Assembly (NCBI GenBank): GCA_963737365.1
Contig: CAVTSD010000001.1
Location: 62,001 to 126,000 of the forward strand
From: Roseiarcus sp963737365
GTDB lineage: Bacteria; Pseudomonadota; Alphaproteobacteria; Rhizobiales; Beijerinckiaceae
Length of the DNA: 64,000 bases
Reading direction: 5' to 3'
The position numbers and the translations under genes are program-made. Of the stretch, positions 51,661 through 60,549 are shown piece after piece. The notes beneath the pieces are model-generated. The model was not told the DNA's origin. It made no database searches and was given only the letters and a program-made list of their open reading frames with translations. Position 1 is the first letter of the stretch. The number at the start of each line of letters is the position of its first letter.

Positions 51661-53070
51661 ATGAAGACCGCCAAGGATGTCCTGAAGGCGATCAAGGACA
51701 ATGACGTTAAATATGTCGACCTCCGCTTCACCGATCCACGGGGCAAGTGGCAGCACGTGACCTTCGATCAGACGCTGATCGACGAGGAGGCTTTCGCCGA
51801 GGGCCTGATGTTCGACGGATCTTCGATCGCCGGGTGGAAGGCGATCAACGAATCCGACATGACGCTCATGCCCGACCCGACTTCGGCCTGCATGGACCCC
51901 TTCTTCGCCGCTTCCACGATGGTCGTCACCTGCGACATTCTCGATCCCGCGAGCGGCCAGCCTTATAATCGCGATCCGCGCGGCATCTCAAAGAAAGCCG
52001 AGGCCTATCTCAAGTCGACCGGCGTCGGCGACGCGGTCTTCTTCGGTCCGGAAGCCGAATTCTTCGTGTTCGACGACGTGCGCTTCGCGGCCGAGCCTTA
52101 TAACACCGGCTTCCAGATCGATTCGATCGAGCTGCCGACGAATTCCGACACGACCTATGAGGGCGGAAACCTCGGCCATCGCGTCCGCACCAAGGGCGGC
52201 TATTTCCCGGTTCCGCCCCAGGATTCGGCGCAGGACATGCGCGGCGAAATGCTAGCGGCGATGGCGCAAATGGGCGCGGTGGTCGAGAAGCACCACCATG
52301 AGGTCGCCTCGGCCCAGCACGAGCTCGGCCTCAAGTTCGGCCCGATGACCACGATGGCCGATCATTTGCAGGTCTATAAGTACTGCATCCACATGGTCGC
52401 GCAGAGCTACGGCAAGACGGCGACCTTCATGCCGAAGCCGATCTTCGGCGACAATGGCTCGGGCATGCACGTCCACCAGTCGATCTGGAAGGGCGGCAAG
52501 CCGATCATGGCCGGCAACAAATACGCCGACCTGAGCCAGGAGTGCCTCTACTACATTGGCGGCATCATCCGGCACGCCAAGGCGCTGAACGGCTTCACCA
52601 ACCCATCGACCAACAGCTACAAGCGCCTGGTCCCGGGCTACGAGGCGCCGGTGCTCTTGGCCTATTCCGCCCGCAACCGTTCGGCCTCCTGCCGTATTCC
52701 GTGGACATCGAACCCGAAGGCCAAGCGCGTCGAGGTGCGCTTCCCCGACCCGACCGCCAACCCCTATCTCGCCTTCTCAGCGATGCTGATGGCGGGCCTC
52801 GACGGCATCGCGAACAAGATCGATCCCGGCCCGGCGATGGACAAGGATCTCTACGACCTGCCGCCGAAGGAACTGAAGAAGATCCCGACGGTCTGCGGAT
52901 CCTTACGCGAGGCGCTCTCCAACCTCGACAAGGACCGCGCCTTCCTCAAAGCGGGCGACGTGTTCAACGACGACTTCATCGACAGTTACATCGAGCTCAA
53001 GATGGCCGACGTGATGCGCTTCGAGATGGCGCCCCATCCGGTCGAATTTGAAATGTACTATTCGTACTGA
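51661..53070 (+). CDS. glnA: Glutamine synthetase type I
   Basis: 469 residues, MKTAKDVLKAIKDNDVKYVDLRFTDPRGKWQHV. Catalytic blocks FDGSSIAGWK, FFGPEAEFFVFDD, GSGMHVHQS and NRSASCRIP are intact. The adenylylation Tyr is in KDLYDLPPKEL near residue 398. Makes glutamine from glutamate and ammonia. An adjacent ATG three bases upstream is an equal alternative. Followed by a terminator hairpin and then by the second structured element. Confidence 0.97.
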   Translation: MKTAKDVLKAIKDNDVKYVDLRFTDPRGKWQHVTFDQTLIDEEAFAEGLMFDGSSIAGWKAINESDMTLMPDPTSACMDPFFAASTMVVTCDILDPASGQPYNRDPRGISKKAEAYLKSTGVGDAVFFGPEAEFFVFDDVRFAAEPYNTGFQIDSIELPTNSDTTYEGGNLGHRVRTKGGYFPVPPQDSAQDMRGEMLAAMAQMGAVVEKHHHEVASAQHELGLKFGPMTTMADHLQVYKYCIHMVAQSYGKTATFMPKPIFGDNGSGMHVHQSIWKGGKPIMAGNKYADLSQECLYYIGGIIRHAKALNGFTNPSTNSYKRLVPGYEAPVLLAYSARNRSASCRIPWTSNPKAKRVEVRFPDPTANPYLAFSAMLMAGLDGIANKIDPGPAMDKDLYDLPPKELKKIPTVCGSLREALSNLDKDRAFLKAGDVFNDDFIDSYIELKMADVMRFEMAPHPVEFEMYYSY

Positions 53071-53094
53071 GCCGATCCATTTCTCGACGACGAT

Positions 53095-53122
53095 CAAGGG
53101 CGGCCTGAGCAGGCCGCCCTTG
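53095..53122 (+). terminator. Terminator hairpin of glnA
   Basis: CAAGGGCGGCCT, loop GAGC, AGGCCGCCCTTG: a 12-bp perfect stem 24 bases after the stop. The T-run is weak (TGGGGTTTC). Confidence 0.8.
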
Positions 53123-53154
53123 GGGTTTCAGGCCTCGAAGGCTGCGCAATAGCC

Positions 53155-53265
53155 GCGCTTAAACGTGCTTAAACGCTAGTAAAAATGCTGGCGTTTACTA
53201 GCGTTTATTTTTTCGAATCGGGGCTTTTCAATGGGTTACAGCCGTTTGGAATAAAAAAACTGCCC
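53155..53265 (+). ncRNA. Structured 3' element, copy 2, downstream of glnA
   Basis: Two or three 10-base units (GTGCTTAAAC), then a perfect 14-bp stem (53170-53183 with 53194-53207), a 10-nt loop, T6, a spacer, CTTTTCAATGGGTTA and an A7 run ending in CTGCCCC. It aligns base for base with 10344-10470 read on the minus strand; stem and loop lengths are identical. The glnA terminator lies 48 bases before it, so it would be reached by read-through or have its own promoter. Function unknown. Confidence 0.5.
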
Positions 53266-53681
53266 CCTATTTCCACCTGCTAAATTTCCCAGGCGTCGAA
53301 TCACTCAAGCCCAATCCCCTTACTCCCCTCGGCCATTGCCAGGCGGCCGTCTTGTCCGATTGACAGAATTATATATCACAGACTTCTGTTTTAGCCAATA
53401 TATCGTTTGCTGGCTGGCGTCGGAAGACGGCCAACGCATCACATCCAGTCATCCGCCGGTAAAGTGGGCCCTAGGCATCCTGTGAAATGAAATCGTGCGC
53501 CCACGTTCCCTTGATTGCACCGTCGTCATAGCCCGTCCGGAAGACGGGCGTCCTTCGACGCCCTCCAGCTCGTTCGCAATGGCGATCCCGTCTAAACGCG
53601 GCGCGCATGAACATCGAGTGTTGACCGATTTAGCACGTTTATGCACAATGTTCGGTACATTCCTCTTGATTGTCCGTGATT
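53266..53681. other. Gene-free region upstream of the deoR-type gene
   Basis: Contains an AT-rich patch near 53360-53410 and the first of two direct repeats (53527-53585). A weak TTGACC-N17-CACAAT match near 53622-53650 could be the promoter of the regulator. No coding sequence recognised. Confidence 0.4.
53527..53585 (+). repeat. Direct repeat, left copy, flanking the deoR-type gene
   Basis: Contains GACGGGCGTCCTTCGACGCCC and a downstream TCGCAATGGCG. It matches 54492-54546 at most positions and has internal dyad symmetry (GGGCGTC / GACGCCC). Confidence 0.65.
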
Positions 53682-54464
53682 ATGTCAATTCTCGCCGCCG
53701 AAAGACAGCAGCAGATCCTGGAGCGTCTCGCCCGCGAGGGGCGAGTCCTCGCGGCATCGCTCGCCGAGGCCTTCGTAACCTCGGAGGACACGATCCGCCG
53801 CGATCTTCGCGATCTCGCCGGGCGCGGCCTTTGCCGCCGCGTCTACGGCGGCGCGCTGCCCGTTTCGCCGGCTTCCAGTTCGGCTCAGATCCGCGCCGGC
53901 GAGGCGACCGATCGCAAGGCGGCCTTGGGCCGGACGCTGGCTGCTCTTGTCGCGTCGGAGACCTTGCTTTTCGTCGATTCAGGGTCGACGAACCTCGCGG
54001 CGGTGAAAGCTTTTCCCGACAATCTTCGGCTCACGGTGGCGACTCACGATCCGGCGATCGCCGCCGCCTTGACGCCCAAGCCTCAGATCACGCTCTGGCT
54101 GATCGGGGGCCGCGTCAGCCGCGAGACCGGCGCGGCGGTTGGCGGTCGGACTTTGGCCGAGGTCGAGGCGTTGCGCCCGGACCTCGCCTTCCTCGGCGTC
54201 TGCGCGCTTGATCCCCTCGAGGGGATCGCCGCGTTTGACCCGGAGGACGCCGAAATCAAACGGGCGCTGCTGCGCAACGCCGGCCGCGTCGCCGCCGCGA
54301 TCCTCAAAGAAAAACTTGAAACGGGCGCCCCGTTTACGGTTGGCCGGGCCGAGAGCCTCGAGAGCGTGATCCTCGAAGCGGACGCGTCAGAGTCCATCGC
54401 CCGCGCATTCGCGGAGCGCGGGATCAAGGTTCTTCGCGCGCAACCCCCCTTGAAGCGCATTTAG
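53682..54464 (+). CDS. DeoR-family transcriptional regulator
   Basis: 260 residues from MSILAAERQQQILERLAREGR. N-terminal HTH (VTSEDTIRRDLRDLAGRGLCRRVYGGA), then the DeoRC sugar-phosphate-sensing domain (ETLLFVDSGSTNLAAVKAF; DLAFLGVCALDP; AEIKRALLRNAGRVAAAI). Probably represses a sugar or sugar-phosphate operon. No sugar genes are adjacent apart from the following MFS permease, which is separated by a repeat. A TTG four codons upstream is an alternative start. Confidence 0.9.
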   Translation: MSILAAERQQQILERLAREGRVLAASLAEAFVTSEDTIRRDLRDLAGRGLCRRVYGGALPVSPASSSAQIRAGEATDRKAALGRTLAALVASETLLFVDSGSTNLAAVKAFPDNLRLTVATHDPAIAAALTPKPQITLWLIGGRVSRETGAAVGGRTLAEVEALRPDLAFLGVCALDPLEGIAAFDPEDAEIKRALLRNAGRVAAAILKEKLETGAPFTVGRAESLESVILEADASESIARAFAERGIKVLRAQPPLKRI

Positions 54465-54491
54465 AGCGTGCTGCGGTCGGAAGGAAGTCGC

Positions 54492-54546
54492 CATAGCGCG
54501 TCTGGAAGGACGGGCGTCTTTCGACGCCCGATGGCTCGCAATGACG
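54492..54546 (+). repeat. Direct repeat, right copy, flanking the deoR-type gene
   Basis: GACGGGCGTCTTTCGACGCCC with GCTCGCAATGACG after it; same family and orientation as 53527-53585. Confidence 0.65.
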
Positions 54547-54607
54547 CCGCTGCGCCCTTCGCCTTTCTCTGTGCAAGCCGGACAAACCCAAATGATCGAC
54601 GCTCGCC

Positions 54608-55759
54608 TTGAGCTTGCCCCTGACAAAAACGAGCGCGCCCTGGCCTCAGCGGCTCGGAACGCTCAGCGTTTTTCTGGCGAACGGCCTTGGCATTGGCGCA
54701 TGGGCGGCGTCGATCCCTCGGGTCAAGGCTGACCTCGCGCTTTCCGACGCAGGGCTCAGCTTTGCTCTTCTGGCTTTCGCCGCCGGCGGGATCGTGGCCA
54801 TGCCGCTCACTGGCCTTCTCGCGCATCGTTTGCGCAGCGGACTGGCGTCGGTATGCGCTGGTTTTGCCTTCGCCGCCGCAATCGGCGCGCTTGGCTTCGC
54901 CTCTTCGCTCGAGATCCTGTCCGCGACCGCGTTTCTCGCTGGCATGACGAGCGGCGTCATGGACGTCGCCATGAACGCCAATGCGAGCGACGTCGAACGT
55001 CGCTCAGGCAGGCCGCTCATGTCGTCGTTTCACGCTGCGTTCAGCTTAGGCGGCGCCGCGGGCGCCTTATTGGGCGGCTGGCTCGGGGCGAGGGGAACGG
55101 CTTTGGGTCTCCTGGGTCCCGCTTTGCTCTCGTCGCTGCTCGTCGCAGTCGCGGTTCCGTTCCTCATGGGTGAAGGGGGCGGCTTCCAGGGCGCGGGATT
55201 TGCCGCGCCAAGCCGGCGCCTCCTGCCGCTTGCGGCTCTCTCCTTCGTGTTGATGGCGACGGAAGGCGCAGTCGGCGATTGGAGCGGGACCTATCTCGCC
55301 CGCTCAGGCGTGGAGCCAGGCGCGACCGCAGCGGCCTACGCGGCCTTTTCGCTTCTGATGATCACGGGCAGAATTGTCGGGGACGGAATTGTCGGCGCCG
55401 CGGGATCGCGCGCGACGGTTGGCTTTGGCGCTCTTCTTGCCGGAGCGGGGCTCGCGATCAGCGCCGCATGGCCCGGGCTCGCCGGGGGCGTCATCGGCTT
55501 CGGACTGGTTGGCGCGGGCCTCGCCAACGTCGTGCCTGTGCTTTTCAGCGTCGCGGGGCGAATCGGATCCTCGCCGGCGGTCGGTGTCGCTTCCGCCGCG
55601 ACCGCAGGCTATGCGGGCCTCCTGATCGGGCCGGTGATCATTGGCGCTGTCGCGTCGGGCGTCGGTCTGCGCCCGACGATCGTCATGGTGGCGGGCGTTG
55701 CGCTGCTTGCGGCTGTGTTCGCAGCGTCAAGAGTTGGAGGGCTTGTGCGCGAGGGGTGA
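54608..55759 (+). CDS. MFS transporter of the YbjJ / fucose-permease type
   Basis: 383 residues from a TTG; the exact start is uncertain, since no ATG lies in frame before the first helix. About 12 membrane helices. Typical stretches: SVFLANGLGIGAWAASIPRVKADLALSDAGLS, GVMDVAMNANASDVERRSGRPLMSSFHAAFSLGG and SAATAGYAGLLIGPVIIGAVA. Substrate unknown. Follows the DeoR gene by 143 bases. Confidence 0.87.
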   Translation: MSLPLTKTSAPWPQRLGTLSVFLANGLGIGAWAASIPRVKADLALSDAGLSFALLAFAAGGIVAMPLTGLLAHRLRSGLASVCAGFAFAAAIGALGFASSLEILSATAFLAGMTSGVMDVAMNANASDVERRSGRPLMSSFHAAFSLGGAAGALLGGWLGARGTALGLLGPALLSSLLVAVAVPFLMGEGGGFQGAGFAAPSRRLLPLAALSFVLMATEGAVGDWSGTYLARSGVEPGATAAAYAAFSLLMITGRIVGDGIVGAAGSRATVGFGALLAGAGLAISAAWPGLAGGVIGFGLVGAGLANVVPVLFSVAGRIGSSPAVGVASAATAGYAGLLIGPVIIGAVASGVGLRPTIVMVAGVALLAAVFAASRVGGLVREG

Positions 55760-55778
55760 AGGTGGATCGCTGCCATGC

Positions 55779-55824
55779 CTCGTCCTGAGGGGCCGCGCGA
55801 AGCGCGGCGTCCCGAAGGACGCCC
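55779..55824. repeat. Palindromic repeat, CGTCCTGAGG type
   Basis: CCTCGTCCTGAGGGGCCGCG, then CGAAGCGCGGCGTCCCGAAGG. The central GCCGCGCGAAGCGCGGC hairpin is flanked by CGTCC/GGACG arms, a form common in Hyphomicrobiales intergenic repeats. It lies between two convergent genes and may also act as their terminator. Confidence 0.65.
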
Positions 55825-55838
55825 GCGAGGGCTTGGCG

Positions 55839-56231
55839 TTAGTTCAAGACCCGCTTCGCGTCGGGATGGTCGAGCGAGAAGGCGGGGATTGAGACTTCAA
55901 AACTGCGTCCGTCCGGATCGACCATCCGATATTCGCCGACCATAAGGCCGCTTGGCGTGGTTAGCGGACAGCCCGATGTGTATTTGAACGACTGACCCGG
56001 CTCGATCGTCGGTTGCTCGCCGACGACGCCGGGTCCGCGCACTTCCTGGTGACGGCCGGCGGCGTCGGTGATCCGCCAATGTCGCTCGACCAGCGTCACG
56101 GATTTGTCGCCGAGATTGACGATCTCGATTGCGTAGCGCCAGAAATAGCGCCGTTCGTCCGGATCGGAGCGCTCCGGGTCGAACGTGGGCTCGACGGTGA
56201 CTTTGACCTGATGGGTGACGGCTTCGTACAT
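55839..56231 (-). CDS. apaG: ApaG protein
   Basis: 130 residues, normal length. MYEAVTHQVKVTVEPTFDPERSDPDERRYFWRYAIEIVNLG, ERHWRITDAAGRHQEVRGPGVVGEQPTIEPG and MVGEYRMVDPDGRSFEVSIPAFSL are the family blocks. Immunoglobulin-like fold, linked to Co/Mg homeostasis in enterobacteria; the true role is unclear. Divergent from argE. Confidence 0.95.
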   Translation of the reverse strand: MYEAVTHQVKVTVEPTFDPERSDPDERRYFWRYAIEIVNLGDKSVTLVERHWRITDAAGRHQEVRGPGVVGEQPTIEPGQSFKYTSGCPLTTPSGLMVGEYRMVDPDGRSFEVSIPAFSLDHPDAKRVLN

Positions 56232-56323
56232 GCAATCCTTATTCTAGCGGCGCGGATCGCGCCGTCCACCGTTTGCGTGGTTGTGTTTGACGCCGCGCCT
56301 CGCTTGCTTGTCGGAGCGGCCGG

Positions 56324-57490
56324 ATGACAAGCGATGGTCGCCTTGCCGAAGCCAAGGCGCTGCTCACGCGGCTCATCGCGTTCGAGAGCGTGAGCGACAC
56401 GTCCAATCTGCCGCTGATCGAGTTTGTCGAAGGCTACCTCCGCGAACACAAGCTTGAATCGAGCCGCGCGCCGAATAAGGCGGGCGACAAGGCCGCGGTC
56501 CTCGCCACCATTGGGCCGCGCGTCGACGGCGGCGTGGTCCTCTCGGGCCATACCGACGTCGTTCCGGTGGAAGGGCAGCCATGGTCGAGCCCTCCGTTCA
56601 CTGTGCGCGAGGATTCCGGGCGTCTTTATGGCCGCGGCGCCTGCGACATGAAGGGTTTCGATGCTTGCGTGCTGGCGATGGCGCCCGCATTCCGGGACGC
56701 AGGCCTCAAGCGCCCGATCCATATTGTGCTGAGCTACGACGAGGAGACGACCTGCCTCGGCTCACGCGACATCATCGCCCGGTTTGGCAAGGACGAGCCG
56801 CGCCCCGGCGCCGTCATCGTCGGCGAGCCGACCCTGATGAAGGTCGCCGACGCGCACAAGAGCGTGGCGACCTTCCGGACACTGGTCACTGGCCACGAGG
56901 CCCATTCGGCGCTTCCGGCGCTGGGCGCGAACGCGATTGCGGCGGCAGCGGACGTGGTGAGCGAGATCGGCCGGCTCGCGCGCGAATACGAGGGGGGTCC
57001 GCTCGACCCGCGCTTCAACCCGCCTTACTCGACCATCCATGTCGGCATGATCCGCGGCGGCACGGCGCGCAACATCCTCGCGCGCGAATGCGTGTTCAAT
57101 TGGGAGTTTCGCGGCCTGCCGGGCGTCACGACCGGTTCGGCGCTGGCGAAGGTTCAGGCGTTCGTCGACGAAGTCGCCTTGCCGAGGCTCACCCGCTTCG
57201 TCTCGGGCCCGTCGATCACGACCACGATCGAGGTCGACGTTCCCCCGCTCGCCGCCGATGCGGGCTCGCTCGCCGAAACGCTCGCCCTGAACCTCACCCG
57301 CTCCAACAGCCTGGCCGCCGTCTCGTTCGCGACCGAGGCCGGCCATTTTCAGCGCGCGGGCTTGCCGACCATCGTCTGCGGGCCGGGGTCGATCGACCAG
57401 GCGCATAAGCCCGACGAGTTCGTGGACGAGGCGCAGCTTGTCGCCTGCCTCGAATTTCTCGAGCGCCTAGCCGAAGAGCTGGCGCGTTAG
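56324..57490 (+). CDS. argE: Acetylornithine deacetylase
   Basis: 388 residues, M20 metallopeptidase. Zinc ligands in LSGHTDVVPV (near residue 75) and GRGACDMKGF (near residue 105), SYDEETTCLGSRD with the catalytic Glu, and a terminal His region at GSIDQAHKPDEFV. Produces ornithine and acetate in arginine synthesis. The ATG is 92 bases from the apaG start. Confidence 0.93.
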   Translation: MTSDGRLAEAKALLTRLIAFESVSDTSNLPLIEFVEGYLREHKLESSRAPNKAGDKAAVLATIGPRVDGGVVLSGHTDVVPVEGQPWSSPPFTVREDSGRLYGRGACDMKGFDACVLAMAPAFRDAGLKRPIHIVLSYDEETTCLGSRDIIARFGKDEPRPGAVIVGEPTLMKVADAHKSVATFRTLVTGHEAHSALPALGANAIAAAADVVSEIGRLAREYEGGPLDPRFNPPYSTIHVGMIRGGTARNILARECVFNWEFRGLPGVTTGSALAKVQAFVDEVALPRLTRFVSGPSITTTIEVDVPPLAADAGSLAETLALNLTRSNSLAAVSFATEAGHFQRAGLPTIVCGPGSIDQAHKPDEFVDEAQLVACLEFLERLAEELAR

Positions 57491-57583
57491 CCGCGGCGCC
57501 GAAAACAGGCTTGCCGCCGCGTGCCGCCAGAGGCACATTTAAGCGGCGCGAATTGAAAAGCCCGCGCCGAACCGGGTTGGGAC

Positions 57584-58396
57584 ATGAAGATCCTGGCGCT
57601 CATCTTTCGGCGCCTTGCCGTTTTCGCGCTCGGCGCGTTCAGCGTCTGGCTGATCGTCTTCGTTTTCCGCTTCACCGACTCGCGGGCGCCGACGATCCTG
57701 GCGCTGAGCCTGGTCTATGCGCTCGCGGCCTACGTGCTCCTGCCGCGCATCGTCCGCATGAGCCTGAAAATCCTGCAACGCAAAAGCGTGCCGAGCTTCA
57801 CGGTCACCGGCGACGGATTTCCGGGCGACCCGGTCAACCTCGTCCTCATGGGCGAGTTCAGCAAATTGCGCGCCGCCTTTCTCGCGGCGGGCTGGAGCGA
57901 AGCGGCGCCGCTCAATCTCGCAAGCTCCTGGCGCATGGCCGTATCCTTCGTGCTCGACCGGCCCTATCCCGCCGCGCCGTTCAGCACCCTCTTTCTATTT
58001 GGCCGCGGCCAGGACGTCGGCTTCCAGAAGGCGATCGACATGAGCCCGCGCAAGCGCCATCACGTCCGCTTCTGGGCGCTTAGCCTCAAGCGGGACGATG
58101 AGCCTTTGAACAATCCGGACTTCTGGCTGAACGCCGATCGACCGCCGATCGACGAGCCTGCGCTTTGGGTCGGGGCCGGAACACGGGACACCGGGCTCTC
58201 CTTCACCAAGTTCACCTTCCAGTTCACCCACGCGACCGACGACGACGTGAACGCCGAGCGCGATTTCATCGTTGCCGAGCTCCAAAGGATCGGCGCGATC
58301 GGCGAGGTTGCTTGGCGACGCGCCGGCGAAACGCTCGTCGCCCGCGTCAATCACTACGTCACGGACGGCGACGTGGCGGCGGCGAAACTCACCTGA
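57584..58396 (+). CDS. LssY C-terminal domain membrane protein
   Basis: 270 residues. Two N-terminal membrane helices (FALGAFSVWLIVFVFRF and ILALSLVYALAAYVLLP) precede an LssY_C-type domain: VNLVLMGEFSKLRAAFLAAGWSEA, STLFLFGRGQDVGFQKAID and RHHVRFWAL. The domain is named for a Legionella lss gene product; its function is unknown. Probably co-transcribed with the acetyltransferase gene 13 bases downstream. Confidence 0.85.
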   Translation: MKILALIFRRLAVFALGAFSVWLIVFVFRFTDSRAPTILALSLVYALAAYVLLPRIVRMSLKILQRKSVPSFTVTGDGFPGDPVNLVLMGEFSKLRAAFLAAGWSEAAPLNLASSWRMAVSFVLDRPYPAAPFSTLFLFGRGQDVGFQKAIDMSPRKRHHVRFWALSLKRDDEPLNNPDFWLNADRPPIDEPALWVGAGTRDTGLSFTKFTFQFTHATDDDVNAERDFIVAELQRIGAIGEVAWRRAGETLVARVNHYVTDGDVAAAKLT

Positions 58397-58409
58397 GGGA
58401 GCGGGACCC

Positions 58410-59249
58410 GTGCGCGACGATCTCATTGTGCGCACCATGATGGAGGCCGATCTCGCGCTCGCCCTCGAATGGGCTGCGGGGGAGGGTTGGAATCCCGGGC
58501 TTCATGACGCGCATTGCTTTTACGCCGCCGATCCGCAGGGGTTCTTTGTGGGCGAACGCGATGGCGTTCCGATTGGCTGCGTCTCGGCCGTTCGCTACGA
58601 CTCGGGCTTTGGATTCCTGGGCCTCTACATCGTCAAGGCGGAGCATCGCGGGCACGGCTTCGGCCTCAAGCTTTGGCGAGCTGCGATGGATTATCTGGGC
58701 GACCGGGTGGTCGGCCTCGACGGGGTCGTCGCCCAACAGGACAACTATCGCAAGTCGGGTTTCCAGCCTGCGTTCCGCAACATCCGCCATAAGGGCAGAG
58801 GCGGGGGCGCGGCGCCTCCCGGACTGACCGAGCTGGCGGCGGTCCCGGTTGAGGAAATCCTGCGTTACGATGCGACCGCTTTCCCCGCGCCGCGCGCTGA
58901 ATTCCTCAAGCGCTGGATCGAGCAGCCGCAAGCGGTCGCGTTTGGCGTCGTCGATCGGCGACGGCTGACGGGCTACGGCGTTCTTCGGGCATGTCGCGAG
59001 GGATTCAAGATCGGCCCGCTGTTCGCCGATGACGAGGAGACCGCCGAGCGTCTCTTGTCAGGCCTACTGTCTCGCGCGCCTGGCGCGGCCGTGTTTCTCG
59101 ACACGCCTGAGGCCAATCCCGCCGCTATCGCACTCGCGGCGCGCCACGCGATGACGCCCGTCTTCGAGACGGCGCGCATGTATAAAAACGGGAGTCCCGA
59201 AATGCGTCTCGAGCGCTGCTTCGGAGTGACGACCTTCGAGCTGGGGTAA
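58410..59249 (+). CDS. GNAT-family N-acetyltransferase, two-part
   Basis: 279 residues from a GTG preceded by GGGAG (VRDDLIVRTMMEADLALALEWAAGEGWNPG). The first half is a GNAT domain with the acetyl-CoA loop LYIVKAEHRGHGFGLKLWRAA near residue 85. The second half resembles the DUF1248/YitI-like C-terminal domain (GYGVLRACREGFKIGPLFAD; VFLDTPEANP). Substrate unknown. The open frame extends 46 codons into the preceding gene. Confidence 0.87.
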   Translation: MRDDLIVRTMMEADLALALEWAAGEGWNPGLHDAHCFYAADPQGFFVGERDGVPIGCVSAVRYDSGFGFLGLYIVKAEHRGHGFGLKLWRAAMDYLGDRVVGLDGVVAQQDNYRKSGFQPAFRNIRHKGRGGGAAPPGLTELAAVPVEEILRYDATAFPAPRAEFLKRWIEQPQAVAFGVVDRRRLTGYGVLRACREGFKIGPLFADDEETAERLLSGLLSRAPGAAVFLDTPEANPAAIALAARHAMTPVFETARMYKNGSPEMRLERCFGVTTFELG

Positions 59250-59305
59250 GCCCCTACAGCTTTCTACGTATCTCAATGAGTATGGCGTCCGGAGAGTAAA
59301 CACGC

Positions 59306-59698
59306 TTACCAGCGCTCGCGTCCGCCTGGCTGTTGAACCGTCATCACTTCGACCCGGCCGCGCGGGCCGATCCATCCGGACATGACCCAGCTTGTCAGGC
59401 TGACGACGATCGCGGCGAAGACCGCCGACCAGAATCCGCCGACCAGAAAGCCCGGGAGGAACCAGGCGACGAGCATGATCATCAAAGCATTGATCACGAG
59501 CAGGAACAGCCCGAGCGTAAGGAGCGTGATGGGCAGGGTGAGGATGATGATGACCGGGCGCACGAACGCATTGACGACGCCAAGCAGGAGGGCCGCGGCG
59601 ATCAACGTGCCGGTCGAATTGAACGCAACCAGGCCCATCTTCGAGGCGAGCCAGAGGCCGATTGCGACCACGGCCGCGCGAATAAGAAACCCTTCCAT
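59306..59698 (-). CDS. YvlD-type small membrane protein (phage_holin_4_2 fold)
   Basis: 130 residues, four hydrophobic segments; LLLGVVNAFVRPVIIILTLPITLLTLGLFLLVINALMIML is diagnostic. The Pfam name mentions a holin, but these are chromosomal envelope proteins with no known lytic role. Stands between two plus-strand genes. Confidence 0.9.
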   Translation of the reverse strand: MEGFLIRAAVVAIGLWLASKMGLVAFNSTGTLIAAALLLGVVNAFVRPVIIILTLPITLLTLGLFLLVINALMIMLVAWFLPGFLVGGFWSAVFAAIVVSLTSWVMSGWIGPRGRVEVMTVQQPGGRERW

Positions 59699-59811
59699 GT
59701 CGCCCTCCTCTTCCGCCGCCTCATGTAGCGATCAGGGGCGTGGTCCGCTAGGGTGGACCGCGATGACATGCGCTCCGGGACTGGCTATTTATCGCGCGGA
59801 GGTTAGCGGTC

Positions 59812-60294
59812 ATGTCTGAAGACGCCAAGCGTCCCGTCGCCCTTCGCGCCGCAGAGGCGCCGCCGCGCGCGTTTCGCACCAATTATCCCGAGCCGTTCGC
59901 CTCGCGCATGGCTGGGCGCGACAAGCGGCCGCTCGGAGACCTGTTCGGGCTCACCAATTTCGGCGTCAATCTCACCCGCCTCGATCCCGGCGGGTGTTCG
60001 GCGCTGCGCCATGCGCACACGAAGCAGGACGAGTTTGTCTATATCCTCGAAGGGCGCCCGACCTTGCTCACCGACGCCGGCCGCACCTCGCTCGCGCCCG
60101 GCATGTGCGCGGGCTTCAAGGCTGGGACGGGTGACGGCCATTGCCTGGTCAACGAGACCGGCGAGCCCGTCGTCTATCTCGAGATCGGCGATCGGACCGC
60201 TGGCGACGCCGTGGACTATCCCGACGATGATCTCGCCGTGGTGACGGTTGATGGCAAGCGGCAGATGGCGCACAAGGACGGCTCGCCGTACTGA
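59812..60294 (+). CDS. Cupin-domain protein
   Basis: 160 residues. Cupin motif 1 is GGCSALRHAHTKQDEFVYILEGRPTL near residue 60 (two His and a Glu); motif 2 is LAPGMCAGFKAGTGDGHCLVN near residue 100. Cytosolic. Likely a metal-binding isomerase- or dioxygenase-like protein of unknown substrate. Confidence 0.87.
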   Translation: MSEDAKRPVALRAAEAPPRAFRTNYPEPFASRMAGRDKRPLGDLFGLTNFGVNLTRLDPGGCSALRHAHTKQDEFVYILEGRPTLLTDAGRTSLAPGMCAGFKAGTGDGHCLVNETGEPVVYLEIGDRTAGDAVDYPDDDLAVVTVDGKRQMAHKDGSPY

Positions 60295-60549
60295 ACTTGC
60301 AAAGGCGCCGCGTTCCCTGCGGCGAACTGGCGAGGCGCCGCCAGCCGGCGATTGGCTCCCAAAGTCCATTCGCGGAAGCCGCCTTCTCCCGCAAGTCAGC
60401 CGCTCAAGCCCAGGGCGAGCGCCGTCGTCCCTTCGATCAACGGCATATTTCCAGTTGACAGGCCAAGCTCCGAGGCAACATAAGCCTCGCCGCAACCGCC
60501 TCGGCCAGCCCGAGGCGTTTTCGTCCGAAGGACTTGCTCCTGCGGACCT

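Noticed and set aside
59306..59698. Holin gene as evidence of a prophage
   Set aside because: The phage_holin_4_2 name covers chromosomal YvlD-type membrane proteins; no phage genes surround it.
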